64,000 nt of DNA from Bog-756 sp963831535 (lineage in GTDB: Bacteria; Actinomycetota; Acidimicrobiia; Acidimicrobiales; RAAP-2). The position numbers were made by a program, and so were the translations under genes. The stretch is from assembly GCA_963831535.1 (NCBI GenBank), contig CAWHQP010000001.1, forward strand, positions 248,001 to 312,000, read 5' to 3'. Shown in pieces: positions 16,283 to 24,695 of this stretch. Numbering within the stretch: position 1 is the first letter of the stretch; each line of letters starts with the position of its first letter. The notes beneath the pieces are model-generated. The model did no database searches, was not told the origin of the DNA, and saw nothing but the letters and a program-made list of their open reading frames with translations.

Positions 16283-17733
16283 CGGCGCGACCGGCACAGC
16301 CCGAACCCTTCCTCCGAGGGGTCCCCTACCCGGCGGCTGGTGACGTGCCCTACCCTCGGGCCAACCCCACGGACACCGCACGACTGCCCTCGGACACCTG
16401 GCATGCCGCCGCGGTTCCCGCCGGCGTCCGTCTCGAACTCGTGGGTGACGCCGAGGCCATCGACATCGCCTACCGCACCACGTCGGGCAACCTCGGCTAC
16501 CGGGGGGACGGGGCAGGAATCACCTTCTCGGTATGGAGGGCCGGCCGCAAGGTCGGCGAGGCGGAGGCGGTTCTGGGCGACGGCCTCGTCCGGGTCCCTC
16601 TCGGGTCATCCGCCCCGGACAAGCCGGCCACCATCTACCTCCCCGAGGGCATGCAGCCACTCATCCAGTCGCTCACCGCGGTCAAAGGTGAGATCAGCCC
16701 GGCCCCGGACCTTCCCCGGTGGATCGCCTACGGTGACTCGGTCACCCAGGGTTGGATCGCCTCGGGTCCGGCCCAGGGCTGGGCGGCCATCGCCGCCCGC
16801 AAGGCCGGACTCGATCTGGCCAACTTCGGGTATGCCGCCGCCGGCCGGGGGGAGATCGTCTCGGCCGAACACATCGCCGCCCTTCCCGCCGACGTCATCT
16901 CGGTGGCCTACGGGGCCAGCTGCTGGACGCGAACGCCGCACAGTATCGGCATGCTGGCCGAGGGATTCGCCGGATTCCTTGACGTGATCCGGGACGGCCA
17001 CCCCACCACCCCCATCGTCGTGGTCAGCCCGGTCCTGCGACCGGATGCCGAGGACGAGCCCAACCGTCTGGGAGCGACTCTGGCCGACATCCGCCACACC
17101 ATCGAGTCGGTGGCCCGCGACCGGATCGTCTCCGGCGACCAGACGTTGGCCCTGGTGGCTGGGGAGGGCATCATCTCCGCCGAACACCTCGGTGACGGGA
17201 TCCATCCCGACGACGAGGGCCACAAGCGGATCGCCGCAACCGTGGGCAAAGCGCTGACCCAGGCCATGAAGTCGGCAGGCGAAACACCGAGCCCCGAAGC
17301 AATGAAGGCGGCGGTCAGAACGTTTCGGGGCGAGAAGTCGCCCCAGGACGAGAAGCGGGAGCGAGACGGCAAGCCCAGCCGGGAAGGCAAGCGGGGCCGG
17401 GCCGGCCGAACGGTGCGCGAAGACGACCCCGTGAGCCAGGAAGACCCCGTGCGCCACGAAGACCCCGTGCGCGAAAAGGCCGCCGCAAGCGAGGAAGACG
17501 CTGGGCAGAACGAGGACCACGATAGAGACGAAGGCTTCGACGGGGACGAAGGCTCCGACGGGTACGAGGTCCTCGACGACGAGAGCTTCGACCAGGATGA
17601 CACCTTCCGGGACGACGAGAGCTTCGACGAGGATGACGTCTTCGACGAGGAGGGTTTCGACGAGGACGACGACGGGGAGTTCTCGGAGAGCTCCCCGCAC
17701 TCTGAAGTCGCCGCGGCCTCGTCGGCCCGCTGA
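16279..17733 (+). CDS. SGNH/GDSL-family hydrolase with acidic C-terminal tail
   Basis: 484 residues from the GTG at 16279. The first 100 residues resemble a beta-rich N-terminal domain. Block I follows as WIAYGDSVTQGW (nucleophile Ser in GDS) and block V as GDGIHPDDEGH with the Asp and His, giving an SGNH esterase/acyl-hydrolase fold. Block III is atypical (VAYGASCW, not a clear GxND). After about residue 340 the protein is low complexity: a Lys/Arg/Glu-rich linker, three EDPV repeats, then a strongly acidic Asp/Glu/Ser/Phe tail of about 60 residues. No signal peptide is seen. A TTG at 16246 opens the same frame but overlaps the ribosome site, so I reject it as the start. Confidence 0.75.
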   Translation: MTARPAQPEPFLRGVPYPAAGDVPYPRANPTDTARLPSDTWHAAAVPAGVRLELVGDAEAIDIAYRTTSGNLGYRGDGAGITFSVWRAGRKVGEAEAVLGDGLVRVPLGSSAPDKPATIYLPEGMQPLIQSLTAVKGEISPAPDLPRWIAYGDSVTQGWIASGPAQGWAAIAARKAGLDLANFGYAAAGRGEIVSAEHIAALPADVISVAYGASCWTRTPHSIGMLAEGFAGFLDVIRDGHPTTPIVVVSPVLRPDAEDEPNRLGATLADIRHTIESVARDRIVSGDQTLALVAGEGIISAEHLGDGIHPDDEGHKRIAATVGKALTQAMKSAGETPSPEAMKAAVRTFRGEKSPQDEKRERDGKPSREGKRGRAGRTVREDDPVSQEDPVRHEDPVREKAAASEEDAGQNEDHDRDEGFDGDEGSDGYEVLDDESFDQDDTFRDDESFDEDDVFDEEGFDEDDDGEFSESSPHSEVAAASSAR

Positions 17734-17898
17734 CCGCGCCGATCCGGCGACGTACTACGAGGCCCGGGATGCCGAGGCCCGCGATCTCGCCCCATGCTGC
17801 GGAGTCGGGCATCGTCCCGTAGGGTCTCCGGCGGTGGGTGCCGTGCCCACCGGGACGCACCAGCCGTCCGCCGACACGCGAAGAGGTCCGCACACGCC

Positions 17899-18708
17899 AT
17901 GGACGCCAGCACGCTCATTCAATCGTTCCGCGTCGACGGGAAGGTCGCCGTGGTCACCGGAGCCGGCAGCGGCATCGCCAGGGCCAGCGCCCTCGCCCTG
18001 GCCGGGGCCGGGGCCACCGTGGTGTGCGCTGACATCCACGAGGACACCGCCCGGACCACTGCCGAGGAGATCGTCGCCCACGGGGGGAAGGCCGAGGGCG
18101 TGTCCCTCGATGTGTCGAAAAAAGCCGCGGTGGACGCCCTGGCCCGGCAAGTGGCGGCCGAACACGGCGGCCTCCATGTGTGGTGCAACATCGCCGGCAT
18201 CATGCTCGGCGGTCCGTTTCTCGATGAGTCCGAAGAGGATCTCGACACCATCATGGCCGTCAACCTGAAGGGCGTCTTCTTCGGGTGCCAGGCCGCCGGG
18301 CGGATCATGGTCGAGCAGGACGAAGGGGGCAGCATCATCAACTGCTCGTCGGCGGCTGCCGACACCCCCAGCCCCAACATCGTCAGCTACGCCATCTGCA
18401 AAGCGGGGGTCAACCAGATGACCAAGACCCTGGCCGTCGAGGTGGGCAAGAAGCACGTGCGGGTCAACGCCGTCGCCCCCGGATTCGTCATCACCGGCAT
18501 GACCACGGGCCACTTCAACCTCCCCGATGGCAGCCCCGACGAGGCCATGGAGAACTCGCTGGTGTCGGCCATGGCCAAGGGTGCACCGCTGCGCTCGGTT
18601 GGTGAGCCCGAAGACATCGCCGGAGCCGTGCTCTATCTGGCCTCCGACGCCTCCCGATTTATGACCGGCCAGGTGATTCGGCCCAACGGTGGCGTGGCCA
18701 TGATCTGA
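17899..18708 (+). CDS. SDR-family oxidoreductase
   Basis: A 269-residue classical short-chain dehydrogenase. TGAGSGIA (glycine motif) starts near residue 20, the NNAG motif is replaced by NIAG, and the active site shows Ser in NCSSAAA and Tyr-x3-Lys in YAICKAG. The C-terminal SDASRFMTGQVIRPNGG segment is standard for the family. An in-frame upstream extension to 17794 lacks family similarity. It lies between the SGNH hydrolase and the amidohydrolase operon with its own spacing (165 nt upstream, 212 nt downstream), so it may be a single-gene unit. The substrate is unknown; dehydrogenation of a hydroxyacyl or steroid alcohol is plausible from context. Confidence 0.9.
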   Translation: MDASTLIQSFRVDGKVAVVTGAGSGIARASALALAGAGATVVCADIHEDTARTTAEEIVAHGGKAEGVSLDVSKKAAVDALARQVAAEHGGLHVWCNIAGIMLGGPFLDESEEDLDTIMAVNLKGVFFGCQAAGRIMVEQDEGGSIINCSSAAADTPSPNIVSYAICKAGVNQMTKTLAVEVGKKHVRVNAVAPGFVITGMTTGHFNLPDGSPDEAMENSLVSAMAKGAPLRSVGEPEDIAGAVLYLASDASRFMTGQVIRPNGGVAMI

Positions 18709-18884
18709 GCCTCAGTGCCTCTGAGCTGGTCTTTCTTGGCGGTCGTGAGCCGATCAGGTTGCTCCGGTACCCCGGCCCGCTCTCGGTCCACACTGGGTGA
18801 AACGCCTCGTACCCGCAGTCCGAGGGTGACGGGCGGGGGTGTTGCCCATGGGGACGACCGAGAAGAAACCGCCACCCGGGTTTC

Positions 18885-18899
18885 CTGACGGACCGTCAG
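18885..18899 (+). promoter_or_regulatory. Palindromic operator of the amidohydrolase operon
   Basis: CTGACGGACCGTCAG is a perfect palindrome apart from its central base and the best copy of the CTGAC-N5-GTCAG element. It lies 9 nt upstream of the TACACT -10 box at 18909, so a bound protein would block the spacer/-10 region. Confidence 0.6.
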
Positions 18900-18908
18900 A
18901 CCAGGCGG

Positions 18909-18914
18909 TACACT
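18909..18914 (+). promoter_or_regulatory. Putative -10 box of a leaderless amidohydrolase transcript
   Basis: TACACT lies 6 nt before the ATG at 18921, and no ribosome site is present. This fits a leaderless mRNA. The operator is just upstream. Confidence 0.45.
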
Positions 18915-18920
18915 CGGCCC

Positions 18921-20120
18921 ATGGCCGAACTGCCCTGGATCATCTCCGTCGACGACCACGTGGTGGAACCACCCAACGTCTGGATGGACCGCCTCCCGAA
19001 GAAGTACCACGACATCGGTCCGCGGATCGTGCGTGCTCCGATGGGAGAGATCACCTTTGTCGGCGGCAAGCTCACCGTGGTACCCGGCTCGGAGGGATTT
19101 CCCACCGACTGGTGGTACTACGAGGACCTGAAGCGACCGCTCCTGCGCGTCGACTCCGCCGTCGGTGTCCCCCGGGACGAGGTGACCATGCGCGGGGTGA
19201 CCTACGGGGACATGCGACCCGGCTCCTACGAGGTCAAGCCGCGCCTCGAAGACATGGACCTGAACCACCTCGAAGCCTCGCTGTGTTTCCCGACCTTCCC
19301 CCGTTTCTGCGGCCAGACGTTCACCGAGGCGAGCGACAAGGAACTCGGGCTCCTGTGCGTGAAGGCCTACAACGACTGGATGGTCGAGGAGTGGTGCGGT
19401 CCGGAGTCCAAGGGTCGACTCATCCCGTTGTGCCTGGTGCCACTGTGGGATGCCGAACTGGCTGCCGCCGAAGTCCGTCGCAATGCCGACCGAGGCGTCC
19501 GTGCCGTCTGCTTCAGCGAGATCCCTCCGTTCCTCGGTCTGCCGTCGGTCCACGACCCCGACCACTACTGGGACCCGTTCTTCAGGGCGTGCGAGGAGAC
19601 GAGGACCGTCATCAACATGCATATCGGCTCCTCGTCCAAGATGCCCTCCACATCGGCCGACGCGCCGCCGGCGGTGGGCTCGACCCTGACCCACTCCAAC
19701 GCCACCTACTCCATGGTCGACTTCATGTTCTCGGGCGTTCTGGTGCGGTTCCCCGAGCTGAAGCTGGCCTACGCGGAGGGCCAGATCGGTTGGATCCCCT
19801 ACATCCTGGAGCGGGCCGACACGGTGTGGGAGGAGAACAGGGGCTGGGGCGGCGTGGCCGACATCGTGCCCGAACCTCCCTCCACCTACTTCTACCGTCA
19901 GATCTACGGGTGCTTCTTCAGCGACGCCTTCGGCCTCAAGAACATCGAGTCGATCGGGGTGGACAACATCACCTACGAGTCGGACTACCCGCATTCCGAC
20001 TCGACTTGGCCCGAGACGCGCCAGATAGCCGAGAAGCAGATGAAGGACCTCACCGAGGAGCAGATCTACAAGATCGTGCGCGGCAACGCCATCAAGCTCT
20101 ACGACCTCGACTTCAAGTGA
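18921..20120 (+). CDS. Amidohydrolase-family metal-dependent hydrolase
   Basis: A 399-residue TIM-barrel protein of the amidohydrolase-2 (ACMSD-like) family. It shows the N-terminal ISVDDHVVEPPNVW segment, where the metal-binding HxH is reduced to DxH, an internal INMHIGSS segment with a conserved His, and the C-terminal YESDYPHSDSTWP with the metal-binding Asp. Such enzymes decarboxylate or hydrolyse ring-cleavage and lactone-type intermediates. It leads a likely operon with two acyl-CoA dehydrogenase subunits and a luciferase-like monooxygenase, so a role in breaking down a cyclic or branched carbon skeleton via CoA thioesters is inferred. The substrate is not predictable. Confidence 0.9.
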   Translation: MAELPWIISVDDHVVEPPNVWMDRLPKKYHDIGPRIVRAPMGEITFVGGKLTVVPGSEGFPTDWWYYEDLKRPLLRVDSAVGVPRDEVTMRGVTYGDMRPGSYEVKPRLEDMDLNHLEASLCFPTFPRFCGQTFTEASDKELGLLCVKAYNDWMVEEWCGPESKGRLIPLCLVPLWDAELAAAEVRRNADRGVRAVCFSEIPPFLGLPSVHDPDHYWDPFFRACEETRTVINMHIGSSSKMPSTSADAPPAVGSTLTHSNATYSMVDFMFSGVLVRFPELKLAYAEGQIGWIPYILERADTVWEENRGWGGVADIVPEPPSTYFYRQIYGCFFSDAFGLKNIESIGVDNITYESDYPHSDSTWPETRQIAEKQMKDLTEEQIYKIVRGNAIKLYDLDFK

Positions 20121-20173
20121 GCCGAGCGGCACTCCGCCCCCAGATCCAACCGATCTCGGCCTAGACCCCTCAC

Positions 20174-21403
20174 ATGGACCTCCGCTACACCGACGCCGAG
20201 CAGGCGTTCCGGGCAGAGCTGCGCCGGTGGCTGGCCGAGACGTTGCCCGGCCTACCTGCCAAGCCGGCACCGACCGACTGGCCGGGACGACGCACCTATG
20301 ACACCCATTGGCAGCGACTGCTGTTCGATGCCGGCTACGCCGGGGTGGACTGGCCGGTCGAGGGCGGCGGGCGGGGCTCCTCCCCGGTCGAGGAGCTGGT
20401 GTTCAAAGAGGAGCTCGAGCGGGCCCACGCCCCCTATGTCGGCGTCAACTTCGTGGGGCTCCTCCACGCCGGGCCCACCATCATCGCCGAGGGCACTCCC
20501 GAACAGCGCCAGCGCTACCTGCCACCCATCCTGAAGGGGGACGAGGTCTGGTGTCAGGGCTTCTCCGAGCCGGATGCCGGATCGGACCTCGCCTCCATGC
20601 GCACCCGGGCCGTGCGCGACGGGGACGACTACGTGGTGACCGGCTCCAAGATCTGGACCTCGCACGCCGAAGTGGCGGACCACTGCGAGCTGCTGGTGCG
20701 AACGGGTGGGGAGGACAGCCGCCACCGTGGCATCTCGTGGCTCATCCTTCCCATGGACTGCCCCGGGGTGGAGATCCGACCCCTGACCACCATCGCCGGC
20801 TCCACCGAGTTCGCCGAACTCTTCCTCGACGAGGTCCGGGTGCCGGTGTCCAACCGGGTCGGCGACGAGAACGACGGGTGGCGGGTGACCATGGTGACAC
20901 TCAGCTTCGAACGGGGTACGGCCTTCGTGGGCGATCTGCTCGAAGCCTTCGAGCTCCTCTCTGCCTCCGTGGCCCTGGCCCGACGAACCGGGGCGTGGAC
21001 CGATCCCGGCGTCCGTCGCCAGGCCGGCCATCTGCGAGCCGAGCTCGACGCCCTGTGGGCTCTGACCAAACGCAACGTCTCCCAGGCGGCCCGGACCGGT
21101 ATTCCCGGGGTCGGGGGCACGTTCTTCAAGCTGGCCTACACCGAGACACGGTCCAAACTCGGCGAGTTCTCCCTCTCCCTGCTCGGCCGGGCCGGCTTGG
21201 CCGCCGACGCTATCGAGGGAGGGGACGGACGGGGACCTCTGCCGTCGGCCACCATGGTTGAGGACTGGCTGCGCGGCATCTCCCTGACCATCGCCGCGGG
21301 AACCTCACAGATCCAACGGAACATTCTCGGGGAGCGCATCCTCGGCCTGCCCAAGGAGCCGTCCGGGCCGTCCAAGCCCACCGCGGCACAGGCCACGGCG
21401 TAA
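20174..21403 (+). CDS. Acyl-CoA dehydrogenase, alpha-type partner of a second FadE pair
   Basis: A 409-residue FAD-dependent dehydrogenase with WCQGFSEPDAGSDLASMRTRA, TGSKIWTSHAEVADHCELLVRT, ELFLDEVRVPVSNRVG and a C-terminal IAAGTSQIQRNILGERILGLPK. It follows the amidohydrolase by 53 nt and precedes a second subunit by 10 nt. It parallels the pair at 12146-14428, and the two pairs are related but clearly different in sequence. The last 15 residues are a Pro/Ser/Ala tail. It probably forms a heterotetramer with the next gene product and desaturates an acyl-CoA derived from the substrate of this operon. Confidence 0.92.
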   Translation: MDLRYTDAEQAFRAELRRWLAETLPGLPAKPAPTDWPGRRTYDTHWQRLLFDAGYAGVDWPVEGGGRGSSPVEELVFKEELERAHAPYVGVNFVGLLHAGPTIIAEGTPEQRQRYLPPILKGDEVWCQGFSEPDAGSDLASMRTRAVRDGDDYVVTGSKIWTSHAEVADHCELLVRTGGEDSRHRGISWLILPMDCPGVEIRPLTTIAGSTEFAELFLDEVRVPVSNRVGDENDGWRVTMVTLSFERGTAFVGDLLEAFELLSASVALARRTGAWTDPGVRRQAGHLRAELDALWALTKRNVSQAARTGIPGVGGTFFKLAYTETRSKLGEFSLSLLGRAGLAADAIEGGDGRGPLPSATMVEDWLRGISLTIAAGTSQIQRNILGERILGLPKEPSGPSKPTAAQATA

Positions 21404-21413
21404 AGGGTCGCCG

Positions 21414-22421
21414 GTGGACTTCGAACTGACCGAGTTGCAGACCGAGTTGGCCGACGGCATGCGCCGGCTGTGTGAGGGTCAATTCAACCTCGACCACATT
21501 CGGGCCCTCGAGTCGGCCGACCGGGTGGTGGACCGCAAGGACTGGCTGCGGCTGGGCGAGGCCGGTGTGTTCAACCTGCGGCTACCCGAGTCGGCCGGAG
21601 GTGTGGGCCTGGGGCTCGCCGACGCGGCGCTGGTCTTCGAGGAGCTGGGACGGGCCCTGGTGCCCGGACCGCTGGTGGCTTCGCACCTGGCGGCCGGAAC
21701 CATCGACGGGGCCGACGACGGTTCGGTGGTCGTCGGCCTGATCGAGTCCAGGGTGCCGGGCGACACCGGCGTCCTCCCGCTGATCATCGAGCACCTCGAC
21801 GACCTCGACCTCTTGCTCGTGCTGTCCGACACCGGCGTGAGCTCCCTCGAACCCGCCGCCCTGGACGCCATCCGGTTGCAGCGACCGATGGACCCGCTGA
21901 CGCCGGTGTGGAGCGTGGCCCATCTTCCCGACGGGGTGGCGGTGGCCGGCCCGGAGGTGGCCGGCCAGTGGCGTCAGGTGGGTCAGGTGCTCACCGCCGC
22001 GCTCCAGGTCGGCTCGGCCGCATGGGTGACCGACCTCGCTGTCGAGTACGCCAAGCAACGCCGTCAGTTCGGTCGGCCCATCGGCGGCTTCCAGGCCGTC
22101 AAACACCTCTGTGCCGACATGGCCGTGCGGACCGAGGTGGCGCGGTGCGCCGTCCAGGCCGCCGCGGTCACCGCAGATCAGCCCGACGTCGGCGACCCGG
22201 CCGTGGCCGCAGCCGGGGCCAAGCTCCTGGCCGATGAGGCGGCCGTCACCAACGGTCGCTCGTGCATCCAGGTGCACGGGGGCATGGGCTTCACGTGGGA
22301 GGTCCCGGCCCATCTGGCCTACAAGCGGTCGCGGGTGCTGGCCAGCCGGTTCGGGACCGACGAGCAGCTGGCCGAGGAGTTGGCCGGCTCCATCCCGGTT
22401 CCGAACGGCGACGTACGCTGA
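21414..22421 (+). CDS. Acyl-CoA dehydrogenase, second subunit of the second FadE pair
   Basis: 335 residues from a GTG preceded by an AAAGGG-like site. It has the conserved YAKQRRQFGRPIGGFQAVKHLCADM segment and VHGGMGFTWEVPAHLAYKRS near the C-terminus. It is compact, with a reduced N-terminal domain, typical of the partner subunits in heterotetrameric FadE enzymes. The coding sequence ends 4 nt before the GTG of the luciferase-like gene, so the operon continues. Confidence 0.9.
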   Translation: MDFELTELQTELADGMRRLCEGQFNLDHIRALESADRVVDRKDWLRLGEAGVFNLRLPESAGGVGLGLADAALVFEELGRALVPGPLVASHLAAGTIDGADDGSVVVGLIESRVPGDTGVLPLIIEHLDDLDLLLVLSDTGVSSLEPAALDAIRLQRPMDPLTPVWSVAHLPDGVAVAGPEVAGQWRQVGQVLTAALQVGSAAWVTDLAVEYAKQRRQFGRPIGGFQAVKHLCADMAVRTEVARCAVQAAAVTADQPDVGDPAVAAAGAKLLADEAAVTNGRSCIQVHGGMGFTWEVPAHLAYKRSRVLASRFGTDEQLAEELAGSIPVPNGDVR

Positions 22422-22425
22422 ACCG

Positions 22426-23408
22426 GTGAGCGACTACCCCATTCCCCTCCCTGCCCATACCGTCCCGGTTCTGCCCGCCGGACGGACGGTGTTCGGGATG
22501 CAACTGCCCATCCAGTCCCAGTCCACGATCTACGTCCAGGACTGGGAGACCTCAGCCGGGCCGGACGAACTGGCCAGCGTGGCCCTGGCCTGCGAGGCGG
22601 CGGGCTTCTTCTACGTGGGCGTCTGCGATCACACCTTCATCCCCGAGCGACTGGCCCCGGCCATGAGCACGACCTGGTACGACACCATCGCCACGCTGGG
22701 TTGGCTGGCCGGTGTCACCTCGACGGTACGCCTGCTCTCGCACATCTACGTGGTGGCCCTCCGCCATCCCCTGCGTGCGGCCAAGGAGTTCGCCACGCTG
22801 GACGCGCTGTCCCACGGACGGATCATCTGCGGCGTCGGCGCCGGCCATGTGAGCGAGGAGTTCGACCAGATGGGTCCGCCGTTCGAGCACCGGGGACCGC
22901 GTCACCGACGAGGCCATTGCCGGCCTCATCGCCGGGATGGTCGACGAGTACCCGGTACTCGACGGGCCCACGTGGCAGTCCTCGGGCCTCGGGCTCCGGC
23001 CGCGACCAGCTCAGGCCCCCCGGCCCCCCGTCTGGGTCGGAGGTTCCTCCCCGGCCGCCCTGAGGCGGACGGCCCGCTTCGCCGACGGATGGCTGCCCCA
23101 GTCACTCGGTCCCAACGCCGACCTCCTGGCCGGCCTCCACCGGATGCGCGAGGAGTACCGGCCCGGTGACCCCCTCGACATCGGAGCCATCGCCGCACCC
23201 TTCCATGTCGGGCCACCGTCAGCCGGGTTCGAACTTCCTCCCGGGACGGTGGCGGGCCGCGCTCGAGCAGGTGGCCGAGTACCTCAGGCCGTTCGGAGCC
23301 GCCGGGGTGGGCCAGGTACAGGTGCGATTTCCCACCGGCTCTCGGGAAGAACTGTGCGACCAGATCGCCGCCTTCGGCGAGACGGTCATCCCGCTCGTGG
23401 CCGACTGA
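22426..23408 (+). pseudogene. LLM-class (F420-type) luciferase-like monooxygenase, two frameshifts
   Basis: Homology runs through three frames. The first piece (22426 to about 22895) contains LASVALACEAAGFFYVGVCDHTF and ATLDALSHGRIICGVGAGHVSEEFDQMG, the family core. The second (about 22895 to 23255) holds RPPVWVGGSSPAALRRTARFADGWLP. The third, ending at 23408, has LRPFGAAGVGQVQVRF. Each join needs a +1 step: removing one G from the run at 22892-22895 and one base near 23255-23262 restores about 327 continuous residues. The intact protein would be an oxidoreductase binding F420 or a flavin. TACGCT 6 nt before the GTG could also give an internal leaderless transcript. Sequencing error and real decay are both possible. 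Confidence 0.8.
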
Positions 23409-23468
23409 CCCGGCCGAGCCGGGCTCACGCTCCGACGCGGCCTACGGACCGGTGGCCGACGAGCTGGA

Positions 23469-23474
23469 TACAGT
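23469..23474 (+). promoter_or_regulatory. Putative -10 box before the GNAT gene
   Basis: TACAGT lies 6 nt before the ATG at 23481, the same spacing as other leaderless-type starts in the window. It supports 23481 over the longer open frame starting at 23452. Confidence 0.4.
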
Positions 23475-23480
23475 CGGGAG

Positions 23481-24068
23481 ATGGTCGAGCGCGGATCGGT
23501 CGGCGTCACGCCAGCCGGACCCGACCGGCTGGGCGCCTTGGGGGCACGCCTTCGCCGACGACCCCATGATGTGCTGGACCCTGCGCAACGCCAGGCGATC
23601 CCCAGACCGGTTCACGCCGTTGTTTGCCACGTTCTTGGAGCAGGTTCTCGGGCACGGTCTGGTCTGGGAGGCGGGTCCGGCCCGCGGCGCGGCGGTCTGG
23701 ATACCACCGGGACGGTTCGAGGAGTGGACGGAGCAACCGTGGAACCATCCCCACATCCTCGAACTGGCCGACGACGGGGGACGTCGTTACGACGCCTTCT
23801 GGCGATGGGTCGACCGTCACGGGCCGAAGGAGCCGAGGTGGTTGCGCGATTCCATCGCCGTCGATCCTGCCGCCAGGGCCGTGGCTACGGTGCGGCCATG
23901 ATCGAGGCCGGGCTGGAGCGGGCACGGACCGACGGGCTGGGCGCCCACCTGTCGACGGGAACCGAGCGGAACGTGGCCCTCTAGGGACGGTTCGGCTTCC
24001 GCGTCGTGGAGGACGTGGATGCGCCGGAGGGAGGGCCGCACATCTGGTTCATGCAGTGGGATCCGTGA
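23481..24068 (+). pseudogene. GNAT-family N-acetyltransferase, two frameshifts and one nonsense codon
   Basis: Pieces in two frames rebuild a GNAT protein of about 195 residues. VTPAGPDRLGALG joins GHAFADDPMMCWTL if one G is removed from the five-G run at 23540-23544. SIAVDPAAR joins GRGYGAAMIEAGLERA (the acetyl-CoA-binding loop R/QxxGxG/A) if one G is added at 23876-23878. NVAL continues as GRFGFRVVED through an in-frame TAG at 23982-23984 where TAC (Tyr) would be expected. The original frame is regained after the two shifts. Three lesions argue more strongly for a real pseudogene here than elsewhere. The substrate is unknown. Confidence 0.7.
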
Positions 24069-24119
24069 CCGCGGCGGGATGACCGCCCTCGTCTCCTGCT
24101 GAGGCCGCCCGGCCGGCGG

Positions 24120-24695
24120 TCACCGTGGCGTGGTGGTGGTCGTCCCGCCGGCTCCGAATCCGCTCGAACCTGTCGTGCCCGGCGATCCCGACGAGGTGGG
24201 GGCCGTACCGGTGGAGCCCGAACCACCTCCGCCGGGCACCGTCGTGGTGGTCGAGGTCGAGGTCGACGTGGAGGACGTGGTCGGAGTGGTCGTCGTGGTC
24301 GGTGAGAACACCATCGTGGTCGTCGTCGGCGGGGGAACCGAGGTGGTCGTGGTGGTCGTGCTGACCGGTGTGGCGTTGGGCACGAACACATCACCCTGCG
24401 AGGTGTGGAGGACCACCCCGGTGCCGGTGTCCGTCGACTGAGGGGGGTACAAGTAGAGCAGCGTGGCCAGTCCGGCGAAGGCCAGGGCCATTACGAAGGT
24501 GGAACGGCGGACCGGGAACCGCCGGCTGATCGGCACGGACATGAAGCCCACCAGCGCACTGTGTTTGACCTCATCGTCAGCGTCCGGCTCGTTTGGTGCC
24601 CACGGCGCCCGCGCCGGAGGGGATCCCCGGTCCACGCGGTCGGTGCCGGCCGACCTGTCGGCTCCCTCACCGGAGTCGGACTCGTCGTCCGTCAC
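24120..24695 (-). CDS. Single-pass membrane protein with Thr-rich extracytoplasmic region
   Basis: 191 residues from the GTG at 24695, which overlaps the stop of the MscS gene as GTGA, so the two are cotranscribed and translationally coupled. An acidic cytoplasmic N-terminus of about 65 residues is followed by one membrane segment (TFVMALAFAGLATLLYLY), a short conserved-looking stretch (GVVLHTSQGDVFVPN) and a long Thr/Ser/Pro/Gly-rich tail with runs of Thr. Such tails are often O-mannosylated wall spacers in actinobacteria. I recognise no catalytic domain. Its coupling to MscS suggests a role at the envelope, possibly tied to turgor sensing; that is inference. Confidence 0.65.
   Translation of the reverse strand: MTDDESDSGEGADRSAGTDRVDRGSPPARAPWAPNEPDADDEVKHSALVGFMSVPISRRFPVRRSTFVMALAFAGLATLLYLYPPQSTDTGTGVVLHTSQGDVFVPNATPVSTTTTTTSVPPPTTTTMVFSPTTTTTPTTSSTSTSTSTTTTVPGGGGSGSTGTAPTSSGSPGTTGSSGFGAGGTTTTTPR

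Noticed and set aside
18633..20270. 545-residue minus-strand ORF opposite the amidohydrolase
   Set aside because: Shadow frame created by high GC at third positions; the amidohydrolase on the other strand has clear family features.
23452..23901. Open frame from 23452 as an intact hypothetical protein
   Set aside because: Its first 35 residues lack sense; the GNAT start at 23481 in another frame has family sequence and a -10 box, so this frame is only the middle part of a broken gene.
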